Source: GWF2-33-9 sp964405755 (lineage in GTDB: Bacteria; Bacteroidota; Ignavibacteria; Kapaibacteriales; UBA2268). Taken from it: DNA of 19,669 nt. The notes beneath the pieces are model-generated. The model saw only the letters and a program-made list of their open reading frames with translations, made no database searches and was not told the DNA's origin. Shown in pieces: positions 1 through 6,740 of the stretch; position 1 is the first letter of the stretch, and each line of letters opens with the position of its first letter. Made by a program: the position numbers and the translations under genes. The stretch lies in the NCBI GenBank assembly GCA_964405755.1, contig CAYOPF010000045.1:1-19669 (forward strand), written 5' to 3'.

Positions 1-283
1 CAAAAATTGAAATACCATTTACGATTCTGTGTCCTTTTTACAATGAATGCCAACTCGTTTATACACGCAATTGCTTATTTTAATGTTTTTTTTATTCGCT
101 TATCCAACTTTTTTTGTTGGTTATACGAATGTTTTTCAGATATTTCGTTAATCTACTAAAATTAAGCATTTTTGCGTAATAACATTTATGTTACATACCT
201 ACGAATTCTCAGTAAATAACATTACAAAATTACAAAAATTCTATTAAAATGAAAATATTATATTTGTTCTTATTTTATGCAAT
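1..283. other. AT-rich stretch downstream of rsgA, no firm gene
   Basis: This is the left edge of the window, lying past the rsgA stop codon. I see no convincing complete gene. It holds an imperfect hairpin at 94-130 and a small inverted repeat at 180-193 (TAACAT, two-base loop, ATGTTA). A short plus-strand frame open from the edge ends with TAA at 81-83 and could be the last codons of a neighbour outside the window, but 26 codons are too few to decide. Confidence 0.5.
94..130 (+). terminator. Possible weak rho-independent terminator
   Basis: An imperfect hairpin: outer arms ATTCG and CGAAT, inner arms CCAAC (104-108) and GTTGG (116-120), a T7 loop, and a mismatched middle section. On the plus strand it is followed by GTTTTT. 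It lies just after the plus-strand frame that ends at 83, so it could terminate an incoming gene converging on rsgA. The stem is interrupted and AT-rich, so this is tentative. Confidence 0.22.
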
Positions 284-1303
284 CTATTCTAAGGAATCGT
301 AGATATTGCAATAACTTTCGTAGCGAATTGGGTTGATCAACCCCTGCTCGACTGCTTCCACAACCCTGCATCCTGGTTCATGTAGATGGGAGCACAATGA
401 ATATTTGCATTGCTCTGCATATGGGTAGAAGTCTTTGAAATAAAAGGTTAAATCTTGCTTTTCCAATCCCCAAATTCCGTATTCGCGTATTCCGGGGGAA
501 TCCACAATTTTGAATTGTTTCTTATAATCGAACATTTTTACGAAACTTGTGGTATGGCGACCCTTGGTTGAGTACTGGCTTATTTCTTTGGTTTTTTGCA
601 GTTCTTCGCCGAATAGCAGGTTGATTAACGACGATTTGCCAACTCCGGATTGTCCGATTAAAGCAACTTCCTTGCCCGTCAAAAAATCGATAAATTCATT
701 AATACCAATTTGTTTCTCGACACTAACAAAGAATATATTATATCCCAAATTCTTATATACTTCAAAATCGGATTCAATTTCTTTTGGATTGATTAAATCG
801 ATCTTATTAACGATTATCGCGGGGGATAGACCATTAAGTTGCCCCGAAATTATTATTCTATCGATTAATTTTAAGTTATATTGGGGATTTGCGGCGGCTA
901 CCAAAACAACAACATCGGTGATGTTGCTGGCAATAATTTGCTCGAAAGGTTCATATCCACTGGATTTGCGGCTGAGGATTGTTGTCCGTTCCAAAATTTC
1001 GAGAATTGTGCACAAGGGCAAACCAGAATCGCCAATGTGTCCCTCCTTTGGTTCAATTTTGACGTAATCACCAACTGCAATTAAGGAACTCGATTGATTG
1101 GAAGTTACAATTACTCCTTTCACAATTGCTTCGAACATCACCCCATCCGCACACTCAACAAACACAGTTTTGGAAATTATAGCTATTATTCTGCCATCTA
1201 AAATATTAAAACCGAAGTCGAGTGGTTTGGTTTTGACTAATACTCGTTTTTTTGTTTTTTGTGGGATGAAACTGTTATTTGATAGTCGTTTCTTCAATTG
1301 CAA
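284..1303 (-). CDS. rsgA: Ribosome small-subunit-dependent GTPase A (RsgA)
   Basis: RsgA is a circularly permuted GTPase that checks and releases late 30S ribosomal subunits in the cytoplasm. The 339-residue product shows the family layout: an N-terminal OB fold (about 35-110), then the G motifs in permuted order, with G4 NKID at 166-169, the P-loop GQSGVGKSS at 217-225, switch threonines at 251-252 and G3 DSPG at 268-271. A C-terminal zinc site follows (C299, C304, H306, C312, in the context EPGC). It is the last gene of the minus-strand array. The start is uncertain: the frame has no ATG before the OB fold, and position 1303 is a TTG lying inside the last 29 bases of pyrF. A second TTG lies two codons later. 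The N-terminus has a basic extension of about 25 residues ahead of the OB fold. Identity is secure; the first codon is not. Confidence 0.95.
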   Translation of the reverse strand: MQLKKRLSNNSFIPQKTKKRVLVKTKPLDFGFNILDGRIIAIISKTVFVECADGVMFEAIVKGVIVTSNQSSSLIAVGDYVKIEPKEGHIGDSGLPLCTILEILERTTILSRKSSGYEPFEQIIASNITDVVVLVAAANPQYNLKLIDRIIISGQLNGLSPAIIVNKIDLINPKEIESDFEVYKNLGYNIFFVSVEKQIGINEFIDFLTGKEVALIGQSGVGKSSLINLLFGEELQKTKEISQYSTKGRHTTSFVKMFDYKKQFKIVDSPGIREYGIWGLEKQDLTFYFKDFYPYAEQCKYSLCSHLHEPGCRVVEAVEQGLINPIRYESYCNIYDSLE

Positions 1304-2084
1304 GTAGATGTTTATAGTAGCTAGTCTTCTTAATTACTTCCAACTTATAATCTTGTGCAGGAGCTGGGTATAAAATATCCCGCGAAACATTTATCAATGA
1401 GGGAGTTAATCCAATTTCTTTGAGTTTGTTCAAATCTCCGCCTTGGGCGCCAACTCCAGGAATTAATAAATTGTGGTTGGGTATTGCCTTGCGAATTGTT
1501 TCGAAGTAATCAGACTGTGTTGCTCCTACAACAAATCCAATATTATCGATTGAATACCATTCGGCTAATTTCTCGATTATGTATAGGAAAATGGGCTTTT
1601 GAATCCACATTATTTGTTTAAGAAAATCATCCGCACCAAGATTGGAAGTTAGCCCTAAAGAGTAAGTGAACTTGTTGGTATAATCCAAAAAAGGATCGAT
1701 GGAATCTCGTCCCATCAAGGGATTGATGGTAATTGCGTCGAAATCGAAATGCTCAAAAATAGTTTTTGCATAAAACTGAGCAGAATTGCCAATATCCGAA
1801 CGCTTGGCGTCGGCAATAGTAAAAATATTATTTGGGATTGATTGTTTTAAATTTTCTATTACTCCAAAACCTTCTTTGCCAAATACTTCGAAAAATGCGA
1901 AGTTAATTTTATATGCTGCAGTAAGATTTTTCGTACATTCAATTATATCATTGCAAAAATTAAATACTCCCTGAACATCGCGTGAATAATGCTGAGGAAA
2001 CTTATTAACATCGGGATCTAAACCCACACAAAGAAGTGTGTTTCTCTTGTTCTGAATCCAAAAAAGTTTCTCAATTGCTTTCAT
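1275..2084 (-). CDS. pyrF: Orotidine 5'-phosphate decarboxylase
   Basis: PyrF catalyses the last step of de novo UMP synthesis, the decarboxylation of OMP, in the cytoplasm. The 269-residue length fits the longer PyrF subfamily found in Bacteroidota and actinobacteria. Visible motifs are GLDPD at 21-25, AYKIN around K59, the catalytic DAKRSD at 92-97 (K94 is the proton donor in the family), the phosphate-binding PGVGAQGGD at 209-217, and SRDILYP with R235 near the C-terminal end of the barrel. The ATG follows directly on the TAA of the upstream metalloprotease gene (TAAATG), which suggests translational coupling. The 3' end overlaps the probable rsgA start. No other pyr gene is in view, so its place here looks like general housekeeping clustering and not a pyrimidine operon. 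Confidence 0.95.
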   Translation of the reverse strand: MKAIEKLFWIQNKRNTLLCVGLDPDVNKFPQHYSRDVQGVFNFCNDIIECTKNLTAAYKINFAFFEVFGKEGFGVIENLKQSIPNNIFTIADAKRSDIGNSAQFYAKTIFEHFDFDAITINPLMGRDSIDPFLDYTNKFTYSLGLTSNLGADDFLKQIMWIQKPIFLYIIEKLAEWYSIDNIGFVVGATQSDYFETIRKAIPNHNLLIPGVGAQGGDLNKLKEIGLTPSLINVSRDILYPAPAQDYKLEVIKKTSYYKHLLAIEETTIK

Positions 2085-2927
2085 TTAGGGTAAGGAGTTC
2101 TTAAATTGTGTATAACGGCTGGTAAACAGATTATTTTCTGTTGCAGCTGGGATATTCTTGTCTTTCAGCAATTTGTTGATTTGGTCTGTTCGTTTCTGGT
2201 CCAAGGGATGAGTGGACAATAATTCTTCAAAATCTGATGCTTTGCTTTTTTGCTGTTCTTGAATTTTAGCAAAAAAGTAACTTATCGCACCGGGATACCA
2301 CTGGGTGGAAAGTAAATACTTAAAGGAATATTCATCGGCTTCGTATTCGTCGTCTCGGCTGTTTTTAAGTAATGCCAAACCAGATAGCAAGTTTGCACTA
2401 AGTTGCTCCAATGCAGAAGCATCATTACCCAATAAGACACTTGTGAGCAAACTCAATCCATAAGCTTTGGTCATTCGCTTAGTGCTGTGGCGTCGTTCTG
2501 CGTGGGCAATCTCGTGTGCTAATATACCCGCTAAAGTAGCTTCGTTATCCACAAATTTCAATAGACCTTTGTAAACATAAATATAACCGCCGGGAGTGGC
2601 AAATGCATTCAAAGTGTTGGTGTTAATTATCTTTATTGTATATGCAAAAGTACCACGATACTTAATTTCGGGTGATTGAATAATCTGGTCCATCATATTT
2701 TGCAAGTATTGCACATGCGTCGGTGAATTAAGAATGGGATATTCTTTTGTGTTATTGGTAATTTCCGCATCTACCTGCTGGCCCAGCTTCACATCTTCGG
2801 AAGGGGTGAATAAATTTATATCCAATGGATTGGTAGATTCGTCGCACCCTGATAAAAATAAGATTGGGAAAAGCAAGATAATTGCTTTCCCCATAATCAC
2901 TTTTACAATATAAAAAAAAGTATCCAT
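2085..2927 (-). CDS. M48-family zinc metalloprotease, lipoprotein
   Basis: This is a predicted periplasmic, membrane-tethered metallopeptidase of the M48 (BepA/LoiP-like) type, a group generally linked to envelope protein quality control. The hydrophobic N-terminus ends in the lipobox LSGC, with C28 as the lipidated cysteine counted from the first Met. The protease core has NAFATPGGYIYVYKGLL at 107-123, the zinc motif HEIAH at 138-142, the third-ligand motif ExxAD with E194, and STHP at 238-241 followed by R246. There is no TPR extension of the BepA kind, so it is a compact single-domain protein. The start may be the ATG at 2927 or the internal ATG at 2894 (M12), which gives a cleaner lipoprotein signal. 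Neither has a strong ribosome-binding site. It lies 12 bases after rny and abuts pyrF. The substrate is unknown. Confidence 0.9.
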   Translation of the reverse strand: MDTFFYIVKVIMGKAIILLFPILFLSGCDESTNPLDINLFTPSEDVKLGQQVDAEITNNTKEYPILNSPTHVQYLQNMMDQIIQSPEIKYRGTFAYTIKIINTNTLNAFATPGGYIYVYKGLLKFVDNEATLAGILAHEIAHAERRHSTKRMTKAYGLSLLTSVLLGNDASALEQLSANLLSGLALLKNSRDDEYEADEYSFKYLLSTQWYPGAISYFFAKIQEQQKSKASDFEELLSTHPLDQKRTDQINKLLKDKNIPAATENNLFTSRYTQFKNSLP

Positions 2928-2939
2928 ATTTACTAAACC

Positions 2940-4505
2940 TTATTTTGCAATTGCTACACTTCTTTTTTCACGAATAAGAGTAACTTTTATTTGGCCAGGA
3001 TATTCCATTTCTCCTTCGATTCGGGTTGCTATTTCGGCAGCCATTTGGTCGGCAGTAATGTCATCCACTTTTTCTGGTTCAACAATCACTCTAATTTCAC
3101 GTCCAGCCTGAATAGCGTATGTTTTACCAACACCATCAAAACTTTTTGCAATTTCTTCTAATTTTTCTAATCTCTTGATATATGTTTCGAGAGATTCGCG
3201 TCTTGCACCGGGGCGTGCGCCGGAAATACTATCTGCAGCCTGAACCAATACAGCAAATGGGGTTTCCATTTCGATATCTTCGTGGTGCGATCCAATAGCA
3301 TTACAAACAGCTGGATGTTCTTTGAATTTCTTTGCAATTTCGAACCCGATTAGTGCGTGGGGTCCTTCGGCTTCGTCCACACATTTACCTATATCGTGCA
3401 TCAATGCAGAACGTTTTGCCAATTGCATATCCAAGCCTAACTCGCCGGCCATAATACCAGCAATTTTCGAAACTTCGATTGAGTGAGTTAGCAAGTTTTG
3501 TCCGTAACTGCTTCTGTACTTCATTTTACCAATTAAGCGAACTAATTCTTTGTGCATTGCTTTTATACCCAAATCAAGCAGGACGTTTTCGCCTACTTGC
3601 AGAATCTCTTCTTCGAGTTCTTTGCGGGTTTTTTCGACAATCTCTTCGATTCGTGCTGGGTGAATTCTGCCATCTAGCATAAGTTTTTCGAGAGCTTTTT
3701 TGGCAACTTCACGTCGGAATGGATCAAAACCAGAAATTACAACTGCTTCGGGGGTATCGTCGATAATTAAGTCGATTCCCGTGGCAGATTCGAAAGCGCG
3801 GATGTTACGACCCTCTCTTCCGATGATTCTACCTTTCATTTCGTCGCTATCCAAATTCACAACCGAAACAGTGGATTCGATACTGTGGTCTGTAGCAGTT
3901 CTTTGAATTGCTTGAATGATGATACTTTGTGCTTCACGCTCTGCTTTTTGTTTTGCTTCTTCACGAATTTGACGTATTTTGTTTGCAGATTGTTCTTTTA
4001 CTTCGTTAATTAAAGAGTCGAAAAGTATCTTCTTTGCTTCTTCTCGTGTTAAACCGACAAGTTCTTGCAATTTCTTGACTTGCTCTTGGTGCATTTCTTT
4101 TAATTTTTCTTGTTTTTGATGTATGTCGTTGTAGGCAACTTTGATTTTTCCTTCTTCTTCGGCTAATTGCTTTTCGCGTTTAAGAATCATATCTAAGCGA
4201 TTTTCCAAATTTTCTTCGCGTTTCTTTAATTGTTGCTCAGCTTGATTTACTTTTTGAAGTTTGGCATTTTTTTCCTGGTCGAATTCCGTCTTACGCTTAT
4301 GCCATTCTTCCTTAACTTCTAAAAGTTTTTCTTTTTTAACATGTTCGGCTTGTTTTTCTGCATCGGCAATTATGTGTTTTGCTTTGGTTTCGGCTTCTGC
4401 AATAATCCTTGCTGCATGCTTTTTTGCAACTGATATCGTTACGAAGTAACCAACCAAAGCGGCTACGACGAACCCTATAATACCAAAAATAATTGTCATT
4501 TCCAT
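2940..4505 (-). CDS. rny: Ribonuclease Y
   Basis: RNase Y is a membrane-anchored endoribonuclease that starts mRNA decay in bacteria lacking RNase E or having both. The 521 residues match the usual family length. In order there is an N-terminal membrane helix (about 5-26), a long charged coiled coil (about 30-200, Glu/Lys-rich), a KH domain with GRIIGREG at 225-232, and an HD phosphohydrolase domain with H341, the H370-D371 pair, the H407-H408 pair and AADSISGARPGARR (424-436). All expected metal ligands are present. An AAGGA motif eight bases before the ATG supports this start. It is the first protein gene after the 6S-like RNA and is followed 12 bases later by the M48 gene. Confidence 0.97.
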   Translation of the reverse strand: MEMTIIFGIIGFVVAALVGYFVTISVAKKHAARIIAEAETKAKHIIADAEKQAEHVKKEKLLEVKEEWHKRKTEFDQEKNAKLQKVNQAEQQLKKREENLENRLDMILKREKQLAEEEGKIKVAYNDIHQKQEKLKEMHQEQVKKLQELVGLTREEAKKILFDSLINEVKEQSANKIRQIREEAKQKAEREAQSIIIQAIQRTATDHSIESTVSVVNLDSDEMKGRIIGREGRNIRAFESATGIDLIIDDTPEAVVISGFDPFRREVAKKALEKLMLDGRIHPARIEEIVEKTRKELEEEILQVGENVLLDLGIKAMHKELVRLIGKMKYRSSYGQNLLTHSIEVSKIAGIMAGELGLDMQLAKRSALMHDIGKCVDEAEGPHALIGFEIAKKFKEHPAVCNAIGSHHEDIEMETPFAVLVQAADSISGARPGARRESLETYIKRLEKLEEIAKSFDGVGKTYAIQAGREIRVIVEPEKVDDITADQMAAEIATRIEGEMEYPGQIKVTLIREKRSVAIAK

Positions 4506-4556
4506 TTATTGTATCCTTATAATTAAATTATAAATATAAAAACTAATTTTTCAATA

Positions 4557-4580
4557 TAAAAAAACTGCATCATCCTATCT
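4557..4580 (-). terminator. Intrinsic terminator formed by the 3' arm of the 6S-like RNA
   Basis: On the minus strand the closing stem of the structured RNA (3' arm AGATAGGA, two bases, ATGCAG) is followed at once by seven T residues. This is the usual arrangement for an RNA whose terminal helix doubles as the terminator. It would separate the zapA/RNA transcript from rny, at least partly. Confidence 0.5.
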
Positions 4581-4750
4581 AAGGTGCCTAAGAACCCAAC
4601 CTGGCACGCTCGGGTAAAGTTGACCTGACTACCGCTAGTTTCCATCTAAGTTTTGATTAACAAAACTGAGGCCTACTATTGGTAACCAATAGCCAAATCC
4701 CATATGAATCAACTATAGTTCTTGCAAAAAAATAAGATAGGACAATGCAG
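4562..4750 (-). ncRNA. ssrS: Structured RNA, probable 6S RNA
   Basis: The 267-base zapA-rny gap contains no ORF but has strong RNA-like pairing. The ends close as CTGCAT/ATGCAG (plus-strand 4745-4750 with 4565-4570). After a 2x2 internal loop comes TCCTATCT/AGATAGGA (4573-4580 with 4735-4742). Inside these, AAGAAC/GTTCTT (4590-4595 with 4718-4723) and AGTTGA/TCAACT (4618-4623 with 4709-4714) continue a rod. These two stems flank a bubble that is very uneven and whose long side can form its own GTGCC/GGCAC hairpin. Seven-bp hairpins sit at the tip (CTATTGG-TTA-CCAATAG). A run of seven T follows the terminal stem on the minus strand, as in an intrinsic terminator. A rod of about 190 nt with a central bubble next to zapA matches 6S RNA, which sequesters RNA polymerase; ssrS also adjoins zapA in proteobacteria. 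I cannot run a covariance model, so identity is inferred. Confidence 0.6.
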
Positions 4751-4772
4751 CAAATATTTAAAAGAACGATTT

Positions 4773-5069
4773 TTATTTTTTCATTAGTTGGTTCAACTCA
4801 TTATGAACAAAAGAAATCATCTTATTTACCTCGTCTTCGACGAATTCGTCAGTGTTTTCTTGTTGAATATCGATTTCCACGAGTTCTTCTGCCAAGTTCA
4901 ATGCCGAAAGCATGTATATGTTTTCCTTTGTTGTTGCTGCCACACTTTGTTTTTTTATAATTTCGTATTTATTATTAACTAAATGCGCAGCCCGAGCTGT
5001 TAACTCTTTATTATTCCCTGTTAACTTATAAGTTTGACCACCTATTTCAAAACTAATTACTTCTTGCAT
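4773..5069 (-). CDS. zapA: Cell division protein ZapA
   Basis: ZapA binds and bundles FtsZ at the division septum. The 98-residue product has the family pattern: a short beta-rich head beginning EVISFEIGGQTYKL, then a long C-terminal helix (about 48-98) that forms the dimer/tetramer coiled coil, as expected for a protein of about 100 residues. I place the start at the ATG at 5069; three codons upstream there is only a TTG, giving a less likely 101-residue form. AGGA touches the ATG, and a six-bp hairpin (5074-5088) sits just before it, so initiation may be modest or structure-controlled. It follows the coiled-coil gene by 57 bases and precedes the 6S-like RNA, an order that supports both calls. 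Confidence 0.85.
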   Translation of the reverse strand: MQEVISFEIGGQTYKLTGNNKELTARAAHLVNNKYEIIKKQSVAATTKENIYMLSALNLAEELVEIDIQQENTDEFVEDEVNKMISFVHNELNQLMKK

Positions 5070-5073
5070 TCCT

Positions 5074-5088
5074 ATCAAATTTTTTGAT
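5074..5088 (-). promoter_or_regulatory. Small hairpin next to the zapA ribosome-binding site
   Basis: A perfect six-bp inverted repeat (ATCAAA and TTTGAT, three-base loop) ends immediately before AGGA-ATG of zapA. A second palindrome with GACGA/TCGTC arms lies just upstream at 5091-5105. These could affect initiation or mRNA processing. Both are short, and AT-rich DNA gives such repeats by chance. Confidence 0.25.
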
Positions 5089-5126
5089 TTGACGAATTAA
5101 TCGTCTAATTTATTATTTTGCTTTAC

Positions 5127-6659
5127 CTAAATAACTTTATTTTCTATAAGTACCTTCTTCAATTCAAGCATTTTATCTGAGAGTAAAATGACCTTGTTTT
5201 TACTCTTGCTTTGTTCTACATCGAATCGATTTCTCAAATCATTCAATTCATTTTTAGTTAAATTAAGAATTTTTTCACTTTCTTCGATTTTTTGAAGCAT
5301 AATTTTATGCTCGTGGCTTAATCTTGTTATTTCATCTTTATAATTATCGTTCTCGATTACAATTTCGTCGAATTTGTCTGCAAAAAGACCGGTGTTGAAT
5401 AATTTGAATTTTTCGAATGATTTATTAATCTCATCAATTTCATTGTTTTTGCTTTTAATTTCGCGGACCTTTTCTTCGAGTTGCATTTGCGAAGTGGTTA
5501 ACTGCGATTCCAGCTTTGCTATTATCACTTGTTTATTATTAAGTTCGTTTTGCAATTCTGCTATATTATTTTTTAAGTTCTCAATTTCTTTGTCATTATC
5601 CATATTGTAAGTTCTCATTTGTTCAATTTGATTTTTTAAGGTGGACTTGTCGGACCTAAGAGTAATTAAATCCTCATCCACTGTTTCGATTTTTTTATTT
5701 AAAGCATTTGCATGCCGCTCTAATTGTTCCATCTCGGCACGGAGAGTATATAACTCAGTATCTCGGTAATTAATTTGACTTAAGTAATCTTCCCGAATAT
5801 TTTCAATATCGTTGGATTTTTTAATCAATACCTCTAAATGTTTTGTTTTAGTTAAAACCTCTTCTTGAAGTTTCATGTTATTTATAGTTAATTCATCAAA
5901 TTGATTTTTTATTTGATCTATTTGATTGTTCAGATTATCTACCTGTGTTTTTAAAAGGTTGTTTTCTTCTTCCAATTTGCCCTTCAGTAACAAATTACTC
6001 TCGAGCAATGCGATTTGTTGCTTATATTCTGCAATTTCCAGATTCAACTCGACAATCCTATCGTTCTTTTCCTTAATGTTTGCTAAGCTAATCTCGTTCT
6101 CTTTTATATTATTATGTAATTCCTTTATTTTAGTTTGACTTTCTTCAATTTGCTGTTCATAATCCGAGAACAAATCGTTTTGTTGTTGTAATTTCCCAAT
6201 TTGCGATAATAATTCTTCAATTTTTTGGGCTTGGAACTTATTCTTTTCCTGTATAAGCGAGAACTGGCAGTTCATCTTATTATATTCAAGTTCGAAGTGT
6301 TGGCTTTTTCTGATAATTTCTTTATCGGCCACCAGCACTTTGTTAATCTCGTCGATTTGCCAATTCAATTCATTAATTCTTTCGTTCAGAACTTTGTTTT
6401 GGTTCGAATATTCAGCGTATTTCTCTTGTTCTTGTTCAATTTTCGAGCTCAAATCCGATATTGTTCGGGATTTTGCTTCCGATTCACTCCTCAATGAATC
6501 TAGCTCATCCCTTATTGCTTGGCTATCCTTGTTCATTTCCTTGTTCTGTTCGATCAAAGTTTGGATATGCTTAAGCAATGTACGAACCAATTCCCAAATT
6601 TTGGAAATCGATTTTTGCAATCTCGGGCTAACTTCAATATTTTTTTCGTCTTCGAACAT
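5127..6659 (-). CDS. Long coiled-coil protein of unknown function between pheT and zapA
   Basis: I do not recognise a named family. The 510 residues are almost wholly helical and charged. After a short N-terminal section (about 1-45, with KISKIWELVRTLLKHIQ-like hydrophobic spacing) there is continuous heptad-type sequence rich in Glu, Lys, Asn, Leu and Ile to near the end. There is no signal peptide, membrane helix, catalytic motif or cysteine cluster, so it is probably a cytoplasmic rod. It starts at an ATG 80 bases after pheT with no clear Shine-Dalgarno, and ends 57 bases before zapA. Sitting directly upstream of zapA, it is a candidate partner of the FtsZ ring, by analogy with coiled-coil ZapB in enterobacteria, although ZapB is only about 80 residues. 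SMC-like or structural roles are alternatives. That it is a real gene is near certain; its function is unknown. Confidence 0.85.
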   Translation of the reverse strand: MFEDEKNIEVSPRLQKSISKIWELVRTLLKHIQTLIEQNKEMNKDSQAIRDELDSLRSESEAKSRTISDLSSKIEQEQEKYAEYSNQNKVLNERINELNWQIDEINKVLVADKEIIRKSQHFELEYNKMNCQFSLIQEKNKFQAQKIEELLSQIGKLQQQNDLFSDYEQQIEESQTKIKELHNNIKENEISLANIKEKNDRIVELNLEIAEYKQQIALLESNLLLKGKLEEENNLLKTQVDNLNNQIDQIKNQFDELTINNMKLQEEVLTKTKHLEVLIKKSNDIENIREDYLSQINYRDTELYTLRAEMEQLERHANALNKKIETVDEDLITLRSDKSTLKNQIEQMRTYNMDNDKEIENLKNNIAELQNELNNKQVIIAKLESQLTTSQMQLEEKVREIKSKNNEIDEINKSFEKFKLFNTGLFADKFDEIVIENDNYKDEITRLSHEHKIMLQKIEESEKILNLTKNELNDLRNRFDVEQSKSKNKVILLSDKMLELKKVLIENKVI

Positions 6660-6668
6660 AGATATACA

Positions 6669-6686
6669 ATAATTCTAAAGAATTAT
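6669..6686 (-). repeat. Seven-bp hairpin just upstream of the coiled-coil gene
   Basis: ATAATTC and GAATTAT flank a four-base loop, ending about 10 bases before the ATG at 6659. The position is right for a structure that masks or exposes the start site on mRNA. It is composed mainly of A-T pairs and may be chance. Confidence 0.25.
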
Positions 6687-6703
6687 GAAAATTTCTAAAT
6701 ATT

Positions 6704-6740
6704 AAATTAACAAATTTTTTACTAATTAAATTGTTAATTT
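6704..6740 (-). repeat. Ten-bp inverted repeat at the pheT stop codon
   Basis: AAATTAACAA (6704-6713) and TTGTTAATTT (6731-6740) are exact reverse complements around a 17-base AT-rich spacer. The repeat begins at the last base of the pheT stop codon. It could be a weak attenuator or an RNA processing site between pheT and the coiled-coil gene. There is no adjoining T tract, so I do not call it a terminator. Confidence 0.35.

Noticed and set aside
3..83. Plus-strand frame open from the edge reading EIPFTILCPFYNECQLV, recalling the N-terminal strand of family-2 glycosyltransferases.
   Set aside because: It stops after about 26 codons and the upstream sequence is not in the window. A glycosyltransferase start followed at once by a stop could be a relic or chance, so I do not annotate it.
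549..1067. 172-codon plus-strand frame.
   Set aside because: It lies wholly inside rsgA on the opposite strand, where the GTPase motifs are unmistakable. It has no family signature of its own.
4562..4750. tmRNA, SRP RNA or RNase P RNA as the identity of the zapA-rny RNA.
   Set aside because: I find no tRNA-like 3' end, no GGAA-tetraloop SRP helix 8 and no RNase P conserved cores. The rod shape and neighbours fit 6S better.
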